A DNA stretch of 48,541 nt from Bacteroidota bacterium (GTDB taxonomy: Bacteria; Bacteroidota; Bacteroidia; Flavobacteriales_D; Crocinitomicaceae). A model generated the notes under the pieces. The model saw nothing but the letters and a program-made list of their open reading frames with translations. It made no database searches and was not told where the DNA came from. Of this stretch, positions 10,258 to 19,348 are shown one piece after another (the stretch's first letter is position 1; the number at the start of each line of letters is the position of its first letter). The DNA is taken from contig JAJRQK010000061.1 of assembly GCA_024280295.1 (NCBI GenBank), positions 1 through 48,541 on the forward strand. The letters run 5' to 3'. The position numbers were made by a program, and so were the translations under genes.

Positions 10258-11487
10258 ATGAAATTCATCATCCTTCTATTCTTGACTATTTTGTGTGTAC
10301 AAGAAATTAAATCTCAAACTGAAACCGATCAATTAAAAGTTTTTATCGATTGTCAAAATTGTGATCAGAACTATATAAAACAAGAGTTGACTTACCTAAC
10401 CTATGTCCGTGATCGACTACTTGCCGACGTCCACGTTCAAATCGTAAGCCAAGACACTGGTAGTGGCGGAGAACTATATACTTTTTTCTTTTATGGGCAA
10501 GGAGATCTTGACGGCAATAATGATACTTTGACCGTAACGACTAACGCCAACAATACACGGGTTGAAATTAGAGAAAAACAGATGAAAGTTTTCCAACTTG
10601 GGCTAGTCAAGTATATGCTTCAACTTGGTTTTGTTGATCAAATTTCACTCAATGTTTTAACCACTGACACAACCAAAGAGGAAATCAAGGACCCTTGGAA
10701 TTATTGGGTATTCAGTTTAAAGGCCAACGGATGGTTCAATGGAGAGGAGCAGTATCAGAATATGAACCTTAACGGTGGTTTTAATGCTGATCGAATTACC
10801 GAGGACTGGAAAATTGAGAATGGGTTTTGGATGAATTACAACCGAGGAGAGTATTATTTCGAAGATGACACAATAATAAGTGAGCGACAATCAATATGGG
10901 TTGATCTAAGTGTTGTTAAAAGTTTAACTAGTCACCTATCCGCAGGATTAAGCACAACTTCATTCTCATCTCTATTTGATAATTATCGAATTAACGCAAC
11001 CATAGCTCCAGCTTTTGAATACAATATTTTCCCATACTCAGAATCTACAAAACGACAAATTCGATTCACCTATAAAATTGGAGGAAGACACAACGAATAT
11101 AATGAAGAAACGATTTACAATCAACTTTCTGAGACTCTAATGTTTGAGAATCTAGGAGTCTCTGCAATGTTCCAAGAGAAGTGGGGGTCAATTTCTGCTC
11201 GAATAAATGGCTCACATTACTTTCATAACTTCTCACTTAACCGTCTCAATTTTAGAGCATCACTCAACCTTCGTTTATTTAAAGGTTTTTCGTGGAACAT
11301 CTCTGGAAACCTATCCTTAATCCATGATCAAATTTCTCTCCCACTTGGTGATGCATCGGAAGAAGATATTCTATTGAGTCAGCGATTGCTACAAACAGGC
11401 TATCGTTACTGGGGAAATATGGGTATTCACTACACATTTGGATCCATTTATAACAGTGTTGTTAACCCAAGATTTCAAGGAATTTAA
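10258..11487 (+). CDS. Conserved outer-membrane-like protein of unknown function
   Basis: I chose the ATG at 10258 because it gives a clean signal peptide (MKFIILLFLTILCVQEIKSQ); the upstream ATG at 10222 would add 12 residues in front of it. The mature protein begins with a small domain containing two CxxC-like cysteines (FIDCQNCDQNYIKQELTYL), VRDR and GSGGELYTFFF. The C-terminal two thirds are strings of amphipathic strands with alternating aromatic residues (NGFWMNYNRGEYYFED, SISARINGSHYFHNFSLN) ending GSIYNSVVNPRFQGI, which suggests an outer membrane beta-barrel. From memory this resembles an unnamed family widespread in Bacteroidota; I cannot give it a function. The 409-residue length looks complete. 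Confidence 0.8.
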   Translation: MKFIILLFLTILCVQEIKSQTETDQLKVFIDCQNCDQNYIKQELTYLTYVRDRLLADVHVQIVSQDTGSGGELYTFFFYGQGDLDGNNDTLTVTTNANNTRVEIREKQMKVFQLGLVKYMLQLGFVDQISLNVLTTDTTKEEIKDPWNYWVFSLKANGWFNGEEQYQNMNLNGGFNADRITEDWKIENGFWMNYNRGEYYFEDDTIISERQSIWVDLSVVKSLTSHLSAGLSTTSFSSLFDNYRINATIAPAFEYNIFPYSESTKRQIRFTYKIGGRHNEYNEETIYNQLSETLMFENLGVSAMFQEKWGSISARINGSHYFHNFSLNRLNFRASLNLRLFKGFSWNISGNLSLIHDQISLPLGDASEEDILLSQRLLQTGYRYWGNMGIHYTFGSIYNSVVNPRFQGI

Positions 11488-11540
11488 TACTCGATTAGAA
11501 GATTCTCATTTTAGCGACTTATTGGTTTTATTCAAATATT

Positions 11541-11892
11541 TCAGAACGTTTTCAATTTGTTGAACCACTAAAATCCAAAGGAAGAACAATTGCTTTTACT
11601 GGAGATGGAATTAATGATGCCCCTGTTATAGCACTCTCTGATGTAGGTCTTGCAATGGGTGGGCTGGGATCAGATACTCCTATCGAAACCGCTGATGTAA
11701 TTATCCAAACCGATCAACCATCAAAAATTTCAACAGCTATTAATATTGGGAATGCTACAAATAAAATTATTTGGTGAAATTTTAGTGCTAGTCTTAGGAG
11801 CTTTTGGAATAGCAACAATGTGGGAGGCCGTAATTGCTGATGTCGAAGTAGCAATATTAAACGCTATAAGAATTCAACGGATGAAATTTTAG
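11541..11892 (+). pseudogene. Remnant of a Zn/Cd-type P-type ATPase (3' end only)
   Basis: Translation from about 11541 gives the hinge region of a heavy-metal P1B ATPase: FQFVEPLKSKGRTIAF, then TGDGINDAP, then LAMGGLGSDTPIETADV and IIQTDQPSKIS. The frame stops at TGA after NKIIW. It resumes one frame over with VLVLGAFGIATMWEAVIAD and ends at INA-type residues NAIRIQRMKF before TAG at 11890. The GGLGSD and IQTDQPSKI wording is typical of ZntA/CadA rather than CopA. About a dozen residues are missing at the frameshift and about three more near the end, and everything upstream of the hinge is gone. It is a dead 3' fragment lying just before an intact copper ATPase gene. Confidence 0.85.
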
Positions 11893-12127
11893 GTGAAAAA
11901 ACCCAAAATTAAATGCTAACTAAGAAAAATAGTGGTCAATTCATAGATTAGCACCATACAAGTGAAATGATACTATCAGTAGTAGTTTTTGAAGTAAAGT
12001 GAGACAGGAAGTCTGGCTATAAATGATATTTGATGAGAGTATAACTTCTCCTTAACATCTAATTATATTTTTTTGCCGATATTAGAATTCGGTTACGAGT
12101 CAACTTCTTGATGAAAATTTTGAAACA

Positions 12128-14608
12128 ATGAAACATACATATAAAATAACTGGCATGACCTGCAATGGATGTAAATCCAACGTTGAAGATACACTAGGGA
12201 AACTAAGCACAATTACTAAAGTGGAAGCAGACATAAAGAATAACGAAGTTACGCTAGAAATGTCCTCACACGTTTCACTTGAGACATTACAGCAAACTTT
12301 GCTTAAGTCTGGCTTGCACTATACCATTTCGATGCCTGGACACGAAAAACATATTAAATCCGAAAAACCAGTTGATGGCAATGGTATTTTTTATTGCCCA
12401 ATGCATTGTGAGGGAGAAAAAACCTATTCCGAACAAGTTGGCTGTCCTGTTTGCGGCATGGATCTAGTTGAACAACCAAAATTACAAGTTTCAACACAAT
12501 ACACATGCCCAATGCATCCAGAAATAATTAGGGACCAAATGGGAGACTGTCCAATTTGTGGTATGGATTTAGTCCCAATGCAGCCAACTGAGAGTGAAGA
12601 GGATAAAACCTATCAAGTACTTTTGAAGAAAATGAAAATTGCCACATTATTCACCATACCAATTTTCATCATTGCAATGGGAGAATTAATCCCAGGTAAT
12701 CCATTGATGAAATTATTTTCACAAATCACATGGAACTGGATTCAATTTGCACTCTCTTTGCCGGTTGTTTTTTATGCAGCATGGATGTTCTTTGAACGTG
12801 CCCACAAATCGATAAAGACATGGAACCTCAACATGTTCACATTAATTGGAATTGGTGCTGGAGTAGCATTTCTTTTTAGTGTTTTTGCCCTCATATTTCC
12901 AGAGGTATTCCCTAGTCAGTTTAAAACCTCTAGCGGGACTGTCTTTGTCTATTTCGAAGCTGTTACTGTGATTTTAACCTTAGTTCTTTTAGGCCAATTA
13001 CTAGAAGCTAGAGCACATAGTCAAACAAGCGGTGCGATAAAAGAACTGTTAAAACTCGCCCCTACAGAAGCCACACTAGTGACACCCGAAGGAGACAAAA
13101 CAATCTCTATTCACACGATTAAGAAAGGTGATTTGTTACGTGTGAAACCAGGAGATAAAATCCCTGTAGATGGTGAAATCACAGAAGGACACAGCAACAT
13201 TGACGAATCCATGATCACGGGAGAACCTATACCTGTGGACAAGAAGGTGAATGATAAGGTAAATTCAGGAACTCTCAATGGAACCAAATCATTTGTTATG
13301 AGCGCAGAAAAAGTAGGGTCAGAAACCTTGCTTTCTCAAATCATTCAAATGGTAAACAATGCCAGTAGAAGTCGTGCACCCATCCAAAAACTAGCAGATA
13401 AAATTTCTAAATATTTCGTACCAATTGTAATCTTAATTTCATTGATTACGTTTACTGCTTGGAAGGTTTTCGGGCCTGAACCAGCACTAGTTTATGCATT
13501 TGTTAATGCCATTGCCGTTTTAATCATCGCTTGTCCTTGTGCGCTAGGACTAGCCACTCCAATGTCAGTTATGGTTGGTGTAGGAAAAGGTGCACAAAAT
13601 GGTGTACTCATCAAAAATGCCGAAGCTTTGGAAAATCTCAACAAAGTAGATGTGCTGATTACCGATAAAACAGGGACCATAACTGAAGGCAAACCATCCG
13701 TAGAGAAAGTAGTAAACTCAACAGGAAGTCATAAAAACGAATTAATAGGCCTTATTGCATCTTTAAATCAATACAGCGAACACCCATTAGCAGATGCAAT
13801 CGTGAAATTTGCAAAAGAAAAAGGGGCAGATATCACAAAGGTTAACGACTTTCAGTCTATATCTGGTAAAGGAGTTATAGGAACAGTAGGTGATAAAAAA
13901 ATTGGAGTTGGGAATAAAAAGTTAATGGAACAAGTACAGGCGATATTGTCCAACGATATTGACCTAGAAGTGATTCAAGAACAAGAACAGGGTAAAACAG
14001 TTTCCTATATCTCTGTAAATATGGAAGTTGTAGGCTATGTCTCAATCACAGATGCAATCAAAGGAACGAGTATTAAAGCGATTAGGAAATTGCAAAAACA
14101 AGGCATCGACATAATAATGCTAACAGGAGATAACAGAAGAACAGCGCAGTTCGTAGCATCTCAATTAGATTTAGCAGATTTCCAAGCAGAATGTCTTCCA
14201 GAAGACAAACTGAACGTAATCAAAAAATTGCAAAAGCAAGGTAAAGTTGTTGCTATGGCTGGTGACGGTATAAATGATGCTCCCGCTTTAGCGCAATCGG
14301 ATGTTGGAATAGCAATGGGAACTGGAACAGATGTAGCTATTGAAAGTAGTGCTGTAACTCTTGTGAAAGGTGATCTAATGGGAATAGTGAAATCAATCAA
14401 CTTAGCTAAAAAGGTCATGAAGAACATTCGACAGAATCTGTTTTTTGCATTCATCTATAACATGCTAGGGATTCCAATAGCAGCAGGACTACTATACCCT
14501 GTTTTTGGAATTTTATTATCTCCAATGATTGCAGCGGCCGCAATGAGTTTCAGCTCAGTCTCTGTAATTGCCAATTCGTTGCGATTAAGAAGTATTCGAT
14601 TGGATTAA
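12128..14608 (+). CDS. copA: Copper-translocating P-type ATPase (P1B-1)
   Basis: The 826-residue pump contains, in order: an HMA domain with GMTCNGC (Cys12, Cys15); a first Cys/His-rich heavy-metal-binding module (FYCPMHCEG ... GCPVCGMDL, about 83-112); a second one (YTCPMHPEI ... GDCPICGMDLVP, about 124-152); membrane helices; the actuator motif TGEP near 363; the transport motif CPC near 469; the phosphorylation motif DKTGT near 513; the HP pair near 551; and GDGINDAP at 712. CPC plus the HMA CxxC and the YHS-like modules mark it as a Cu(I) exporter acting at the inner membrane, driven by ATP. No copper chaperone or CueR-like regulator is adjacent. It is complete, and the gene converges on the cytochrome-like lipoprotein gene with a 26-base gap. 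Confidence 0.95.
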   Translation: MKHTYKITGMTCNGCKSNVEDTLGKLSTITKVEADIKNNEVTLEMSSHVSLETLQQTLLKSGLHYTISMPGHEKHIKSEKPVDGNGIFYCPMHCEGEKTYSEQVGCPVCGMDLVEQPKLQVSTQYTCPMHPEIIRDQMGDCPICGMDLVPMQPTESEEDKTYQVLLKKMKIATLFTIPIFIIAMGELIPGNPLMKLFSQITWNWIQFALSLPVVFYAAWMFFERAHKSIKTWNLNMFTLIGIGAGVAFLFSVFALIFPEVFPSQFKTSSGTVFVYFEAVTVILTLVLLGQLLEARAHSQTSGAIKELLKLAPTEATLVTPEGDKTISIHTIKKGDLLRVKPGDKIPVDGEITEGHSNIDESMITGEPIPVDKKVNDKVNSGTLNGTKSFVMSAEKVGSETLLSQIIQMVNNASRSRAPIQKLADKISKYFVPIVILISLITFTAWKVFGPEPALVYAFVNAIAVLIIACPCALGLATPMSVMVGVGKGAQNGVLIKNAEALENLNKVDVLITDKTGTITEGKPSVEKVVNSTGSHKNELIGLIASLNQYSEHPLADAIVKFAKEKGADITKVNDFQSISGKGVIGTVGDKKIGVGNKKLMEQVQAILSNDIDLEVIQEQEQGKTVSYISVNMEVVGYVSITDAIKGTSIKAIRKLQKQGIDIIMLTGDNRRTAQFVASQLDLADFQAECLPEDKLNVIKKLQKQGKVVAMAGDGINDAPALAQSDVGIAMGTGTDVAIESSAVTLVKGDLMGIVKSINLAKKVMKNIRQNLFFAFIYNMLGIPIAAGLLYPVFGILLSPMIAAAAMSFSSVSVIANSLRLRSIRLD

Positions 14609-14634
14609 TCTATCAAATTTAATTCTCTCGAAAT

Positions 14635-14991
14635 TCATTTTCTACCCAACATATTAAGTTCAGACTCAGAAAGTGGTCCAGAAGTGGGCATCGACTGATT
14701 TTTTAACACTTCTTTCTCAAATTTTCCATTTGCGGTATAATTAGAGATCTTTACATAATTAGACATGTCACCATTCGATGATCCAGAACCATGGCATCCA
14801 ATACAACGACCTGAAATAATCGTTTCAACATTTGCATCGTAAGTTGGTGTTGAGCCATCACACACAGGAGTAACATTATTACTGGAACTTTTCTTACAAC
14901 TCGAAAATGCGATGACTGTCAAGCATACGGAGAATAAAATCGGTTTTATCATAAGCGTGCGTTTATACATTATAACGCTAGTATTTTTCAA
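14635..14991 (-). CDS. Probable c-type cytochrome lipoprotein
   Basis: The product has one heme c attachment site, CIGCH at residues 63-67, and a likely distal Met in NQSMPTSG. A lipobox (AFSSC, Cys32 in this numbering) precedes it, so the protein should be a periplasm-facing, membrane-anchored mono-heme protein of about 87 mature residues. Three in-frame Met codons (14991, 14970, 14952) are possible; the last (MIKPILFSVC) gives the most typical lipoprotein signal, so the true start may be 14952 or 14970. The pattern of CxxCH, a short loop, then MPxxGPLSExE is that of small cytochrome c family proteins of Bacteroidota. It may pass electrons in respiration, but no oxidase genes are near. Confidence 0.8.
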   Translation of the reverse strand: MKNTSVIMYKRTLMIKPILFSVCLTVIAFSSCKKSSSNNVTPVCDGSTPTYDANVETIISGRCIGCHGSGSSNGDMSNYVKISNYTANGKFEKEVLKNQSMPTSGPLSESELNMLGRK

Positions 14992-15147
14992 TATCGTACA
15001 CCATACAATTGTTCAAAAACCACTCTTTGCTAGATAAAATTCAGAGGATAGATAAGAGCACACACTTATTAAGTTAATCACAACACTTACCATTTCACCT
15101 ACCAAGGAGAGCTAATTGACAACTATATTTACTCAAAACTAAGCGTT

Positions 15148-15567
15148 ATGAGAAAAAACATCATCACATCAATATTCACTATAGCAACCTTAAGCTTATC
15201 ATCGTGTGGAGGTGATTCGACCAATGCTATACTGGATGGATTGGATGAACTCGAAGAGAATATAGAATCCAAAGTGATGAACTGTAGCGACGTTATTGAT
15301 CAAGCTGACAAGTTAAAGGGAAGTGACATAACAATTGAAGCAATAAGCTGGGGAAATAATACAACTACAACTGGCGATGTACAAATGAGTCTTGGCGACG
15401 AGAAACTAGAAGGAATGCAACAATCACATGTGGTAGTAGTATTTGGAGAAATAGCTGCTTCAACTGCGGAGAAAATTGAAAAAAATTCAGAAGTGAAAAT
15501 TAAAGCAACAGTAGGAGACTTTGAATACGGCGCTGTCAAATTAATAAATCCAATAATCATCAAATAG
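15148..15567 (+). CDS. OB-fold-like small lipoprotein
   Basis: The 139-residue protein has a lipobox (LSLSSC, Cys20), a short acidic stretch (DGLDELEENIESK) and then a beta-rich domain of about 90 residues. The pattern of that domain (SDITIEAISWGN, HVVVVFGEIAAS, SEVKIKATVGDFEYGAVKLINP) is typical of OB-fold tRNA_anti-like lipoproteins of Bacteroidota. Function unknown. A hairpin terminator follows at 15678. Confidence 0.8.
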   Translation: MRKNIITSIFTIATLSLSSCGGDSTNAILDGLDELEENIESKVMNCSDVIDQADKLKGSDITIEAISWGNNTTTTGDVQMSLGDEKLEGMQQSHVVVVFGEIAASTAEKIEKNSEVKIKATVGDFEYGAVKLINPIIIK

Positions 15568-15677
15568 CAATACTTGATAATCCTAAGGTAGATTTATAGA
15601 AATCATAGTAATTGAGCTTCACACTAGTTTCTACGTTCAACTATTAAGATACACATCATCATAGTGTGTAAGTGAGA

Positions 15678-15712
15678 GCATGGCATCAAATTATTTTGGT
15701 GCCTTGCTTTTT
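15678..15712 (+). terminator. Intrinsic terminator, plus strand
   Basis: GCATGGCATCAAA and TTTGGTGCCTTGC form a 13-position stem with one mismatch and one wobble around the loop TTAT, followed by TTTTTC. The T-run ends at the base before the purC stop codon (15713, other strand). It likely ends transcription of the OB-fold lipoprotein gene and shields purC from read-through. Confidence 0.8.
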
Positions 15713-16666
15713 CTACTCGATTGAGACTAAATAAGCATCCACATTTGACTGTATTCTTTGTGTGATGTCGGAAGTATCAGATTTTTCGAATGCACTTCCC
15801 GTAATTTTCTCGTAAAGTTCAATATATCGATCAGTGACTACATCGACAAAATCATCTGGCATAACGGGCATTGTCTGACCATCCAACCCTTGAAAATCAT
15901 TCTCGATTAGCCATTGACGAACAAATTCTTTTGAAAGTTGACGTTGAGGTTCTCCAGATTCTTGCAAATTGTCATAACCTTCAGCATAAAAAAAGCGAGA
16001 GGAATCAGGAGTATGAATCTCATCAATCAATATAATTTCTCCATTTCTAATTCCAAATTCATACTTCGTATCAACAAGTATCAATCCATGTGATTCAGCA
16101 ATCTCAGTCCCGCGCTGGAACAATCTTCGAGTGTAATCTTCAAGCTTAAGGTACATTTCTTCAGGAACAATTCCTTGTGCTATTATTTCTTCGCGAGAGA
16201 TATCTTCATCGTGTCCTTCATCTGCTTTGGTTGCAGGAGTGATAATTGGTTCTGGGAATTTATCATTCTCTTTCATCCCTTCAGGCATCGGGACTCCACA
16301 TAGAGTTCGTTTTCCCGCCTCGTATTCACGAGCAGCGTGTCCAGACATGTACCCACGGATTACCATTTCAATGCGAATAGGATCACAGGCATACCCAATC
16401 GCCACGGATGGATCAGGTGTAGCCAATAGCCAATTTGGAACAATGTCTTTCGTCGCATCCAAGAATAAGGTCGCTACTTGATTCAAAACTTGCCCCTTAA
16501 ATGGAATCCCCTTGGGCAGAACATGATCAAATGCAGAAATTCGATCCGAAGCAATCATCACTAACAAGCCGCTATCAAGCGTATAAACATCTCGAACTTT
16601 CCCGTTATATACAGAAGTTTGTCCTTTAAATTTGAATCGACTATCAATAATTACTTTGCTCATCAA
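15713..16666 (-). CDS. purC: Phosphoribosylaminoimidazole-succinocarboxamide synthase (SAICAR synthetase)
   Basis: The 317-residue enzyme joins CAIR and aspartate using ATP in purine synthesis (cytosol). Signature segments include [11 protein letters not shown] (nucleotide-binding glycine turn), [44 protein letters not shown] and [14 protein letters not shown]. The length fits the longer class of PurC rather than the 240-residue E. coli type. The first two codons are both Met, so the start may be 16663. It lies 68 bases downstream of phoH on the same strand, and they may be co-transcribed. Confidence 0.96.
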   Translation of the reverse strand: MMSKVIIDSRFKFKGQTSVYNGKVRDVYTLDSGLLVMIASDRISAFDHVLPKGIPFKGQVLNQVATLFLDATKDIVPNWLLATPDPSVAIGYACDPIRIEMVIRGYMSGHAAREYEAGKRTLCGVPMPEGMKENDKFPEPIITPATKADEGHDEDISREEIIAQGIVPEEMYLKLEDYTRRLFQRGTEIAESHGLILVDTKYEFGIRNGEIILIDEIHTPDSSRFFYAEGYDNLQESGEPQRQLSKEFVRQWLIENDFQGLDGQTMPVMPDDFVDVVTDRYIELYEKITGSAFEKSDTSDITQRIQSNVDAYLVSIE

Positions 16667-16734
16667 TCTCTAACTTTTGGTTGCACAAAATTAACGATCA
16701 AAAACGATTTAGCGACTAAAATCTATGAGGATCA

Positions 16735-17799
16735 TTAATTATTTTTACGGTTTTGCTCACGCTCTTCACGTCGACGCTTATTCCGAAGTTCATCCTGGCG
16801 TTTATCTTCATTCTCAGCAATTTCAAAAGCGGCAATAATACGTTTCACTAGGACATGTCTGATAACATCTGCTTCACCCATTCGAATAATCCCAACACCT
16901 TCAACTTCTTCGAGGGCATCCAAAGCGTAAGCTAATCCTGATCGCTGACTCCGAGGCAAATCAACTTGAGATACATCCCCGGTGACAACAAACTTTGCAG
17001 TCATTCCCATTCGAGTAAGAAACATTTTCATCTGCATTGTAGTTGTATTTTGAGCTTCATCCAAAATCACAAACGCTTTATCTAAAGTTCTACCACGCAT
17101 AAATGCTAATGGTGCAATCTCAATAATGCCAAATTCAATCATATCCGCTAATTTTTCCGCAGGAATCATGTCACGAAGAGCATCGTATAAAGGCATCATA
17201 TATGGATCAAGTTTCTCCTTTAAATCTCCAGGAAGGAATCCTAAATTTTCTCCAGCTTCAACAGCCGGACGAGTTAGAATAATGCGTTTAACCTCTTTTG
17301 CCTTGAGAGCACGAACAGCAAGAGCAATCGCTGTGTACGTTTTACCAGTTCCTGCTGGTCCCACTGCGAAAAGCATGTCGTTCTTATCAATAGAGCCAAC
17401 CATTTTCTTCTGATTGATCGTCTTCGCTCGAATTTTTGCACCGTGATTCCCATGAACAAGAATTTCAGAATCTCCATTCACTTTTAACAAGTCTGATCCA
17501 TCCGCAAGCATTAGGTTATCGATATTGTTCTCAGTAATTTGATTATACGAGTGAAAATGAGATATGATTAATTCAAATTTGCGCTCAAACACATCCATTA
17601 CTTCCTCATCACCAATTATTGTAATGACGTTACCCCTTGCCGTAACTTTTAATTTTGGGAAGTAAGATTTGAGATGCTTTAGTTTAATGTTATTCACCCC
17701 GAACAACTCAGCCGGACTGATTCCTTGTACTTCAATTTTTCTTTCTAGCAATCGTGTTTCTTTATTTAAGTTCGTGTCTAGCAATTTACTGGACGTCAA
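16735..17799 (-). CDS. phoH: PhoH-family ATPase
   Basis: The 354-residue protein has an N-terminal KH-like part (residues about 20-110, KVTARGNVITIIGDEE) and a PhoH P-loop domain. That domain has Walker A GPAGTGKT at 147-154, ILTRPAVEAGENLGFLPGDL, VILDEAQNTT as Walker B, and FVVTGDVSQVDLP. The family is cytosolic, ATP-binding and implicated in RNA metabolism or stress response, but its precise role is unsettled. The C-terminal tail is highly charged (RNKRRREEREQNRKNN). It is divergent from the SAM hydroxide adenosyltransferase gene, with 112 bases between the two starts. Confidence 0.93.
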   Translation of the reverse strand: MTSSKLLDTNLNKETRLLERKIEVQGISPAELFGVNNIKLKHLKSYFPKLKVTARGNVITIIGDEEVMDVFERKFELIISHFHSYNQITENNIDNLMLADGSDLLKVNGDSEILVHGNHGAKIRAKTINQKKMVGSIDKNDMLFAVGPAGTGKTYTAIALAVRALKAKEVKRIILTRPAVEAGENLGFLPGDLKEKLDPYMMPLYDALRDMIPAEKLADMIEFGIIEIAPLAFMRGRTLDKAFVILDEAQNTTTMQMKMFLTRMGMTAKFVVTGDVSQVDLPRSQRSGLAYALDALEEVEGVGIIRMGEADVIRHVLVKRIIAAFEIAENEDKRQDELRNKRRREEREQNRKNN

Positions 17800-17880
17800 T
17801 AATTGTGCTGCAAAATGTAATTTAACACTAATATACCGTAATGATCGCGAATAATAAAGTTCTTAATCGCATAATAACCT

Positions 17881-17888
17881 TATTTTTG
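17881..17888 (+). promoter_or_regulatory. Bacteroidetes-type -7 box for the SAM hydroxide adenosyltransferase gene
   Basis: TATTTTTG matches the TAnnTTTG consensus recognised by the Bacteroidota primary sigma factor, 23 bases before the ATG at 17912. I see no good TTG at -33. Confidence 0.45.
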
Positions 17889-17911
17889 GTTCGAGTATAA
17901 CTAATACACAC

Positions 17912-18769
17912 ATGAAAGTCATAACACTTACGACGGATATGGGCCTTAACGACCACTATGTGGCATCGTTGAAAGGAACGCTTCTGAAGTCTTCGCATGA
18001 CATTCAGGTTGTGGATATTACACATACAGTTCGACCTTTTGATATATCGGAAGCTGCGTTCCATGTTCGATCATGTTTTACAGATTTCCCTGATGAAACT
18101 GTCCATATTATTGGTGTAGATAGTGAACCAATTGTCAACTTTGGAGGTTCAGATGGTAGCTTTCCATCGATTATGAGATTTCAAAATCAATATTTCATCT
18201 CCTGTGACAATGGATTTTTCGGAGCATTTTTAGGGGAGAATAAATCGCAAGGATTTTGGAGAGTTGATGATATTCTTTCGAATGAGAAACTATTCAAATT
18301 CCCAACTAAAAATGTACTACTTCCAGCCGCACTTCGACTGCTAGATGGAGATTCACCTGAACAAATTGGAACAGCATCGACTGAATATAAGAATGCTTTG
18401 AATCCAATCGCTATTTCTGAAACAAACCTCATTAAGGGATATGTAATTCATGTTGACCATTACGGAAACGCAATCACAAACATCAATCGAGAACTTTTCA
18501 ATCGGTTTGGAGAAGATACACCCTTTGTACTTTATTTTAAACGTAAAGATTACTTCATCGATATAATTTCTGAGGCGTATAATGAAGTTCCTCAAGGTGA
18601 AAAAGTGGCCATCTTCAATGAGAATGACTTTCTGGAAATAGCAATTAATCGAGGGGCGAATGGAAGTACTGGAGGAGCTGAACAATTATTTGGCTTAAGA
18701 ATCAACGACATGATCCGTGTAGAATTCACTCCCCCAGGATCTAGGGAAACAATTGAATCCTTATTTTAA
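17912..18769 (+). CDS. SAM hydroxide adenosyltransferase (DUF62 family)
   Basis: The 285-residue protein has the family hallmarks: an N-terminal TLTTDMGLNDHYVASLKG with Asp9, VDHYGNAITNI in the middle, and the C-terminal NRGANGSTGGAEQLFGL. Known members hydrolyse S-adenosylmethionine to adenosine and methionine using hydroxide, and relatives use chloride or fluoride. It is cytosolic. Its last base is shared with the next start (TAATG), so the downstream monooxygenase-like gene is probably translationally coupled. Confidence 0.92.
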   Translation: MKVITLTTDMGLNDHYVASLKGTLLKSSHDIQVVDITHTVRPFDISEAAFHVRSCFTDFPDETVHIIGVDSEPIVNFGGSDGSFPSIMRFQNQYFISCDNGFFGAFLGENKSQGFWRVDDILSNEKLFKFPTKNVLLPAALRLLDGDSPEQIGTASTEYKNALNPIAISETNLIKGYVIHVDHYGNAITNINRELFNRFGEDTPFVLYFKRKDYFIDIISEAYNEVPQGEKVAIFNENDFLEIAINRGANGSTGGAEQLFGLRINDMIRVEFTPPGSRETIESLF

Positions 18770-19107
18770 TGATAACACGAATTGTTCAACTCGAATTTGA
18801 AGCGGAAAGAATCCAAGAATTTCTGTCCTTCTTTGATACAATAAATGAACTTGTAAATTCTTTTCCTGGATGCCACGGGATGAAGCTTTATCAAGACATT
18901 AATAAGCCAACATTGATTATGACTTACAGTCATTGGGAAGATGAATCAGACCTGGAGAACTATCGAAAGTCAGAAGCTTTTCAAGGTATTTGGTCTACTA
19001 TTAAACCATGGTTTTGTGCAAAACCTCAAGCATGGAGTCTCAACGCATATTTCGATGGCTTTTCATTAAAGAAAATAACCGAATTAGAATCAAGCAAGAC
19101 TAAATAG
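18769..19107 (+). CDS. Antibiotic-biosynthesis-monooxygenase-like (dimeric alpha/beta barrel) protein
   Basis: The 112-residue protein fits the ABM fold. It starts ITRIVQLEFEAERIQEFLSFF, then has FPGCHGMKLYQDINKP, MTYSHWEDESDLENYRKSEAF and a C-terminal helix. Such proteins act as small dimeric oxygenases or heme-related enzymes, but many are uncharacterised, and no substrate can be told here. It overlaps the SAM hydroxide adenosyltransferase gene by one base (TAATG). Confidence 0.85.
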   Translation: MITRIVQLEFEAERIQEFLSFFDTINELVNSFPGCHGMKLYQDINKPTLIMTYSHWEDESDLENYRKSEAFQGIWSTIKPWFCAKPQAWSLNAYFDGFSLKKITELESSKTK

Positions 19108-19317
19108 AAAATTAATGATTTAGCATTTATACTTTTTTAAGTAACCAAATCTATGCTCGTTGATTATTACTGATAAGTGTAAGTAAATCATTACGCAGAA
19201 GGATATTTAGACAAAACAGTGAACTTTTTTGCCCTAGAACAGGTTACCAACAACGACATATTAATAAATCATCCATGCAGATTAACATTTACAGACCGTG
19301 GTTTCAAAAGGAAATAT

Positions 19318-19325
19318 TAATTTTG
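19318..19325 (+). promoter_or_regulatory. Candidate -7 box for gldF
   Basis: TAATTTTG fits TAnnTTTG, 23 bases before the gldF ATG. The spacing to the start is the same as for the dnaN and SAM hydroxide adenosyltransferase boxes, and the next bases (AGTTC) are shared with the dnaN box. No clear -33 element is seen. Confidence 0.4.
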
Positions 19326-19348
19326 AGTTCAACATCATTTGTACTTAA

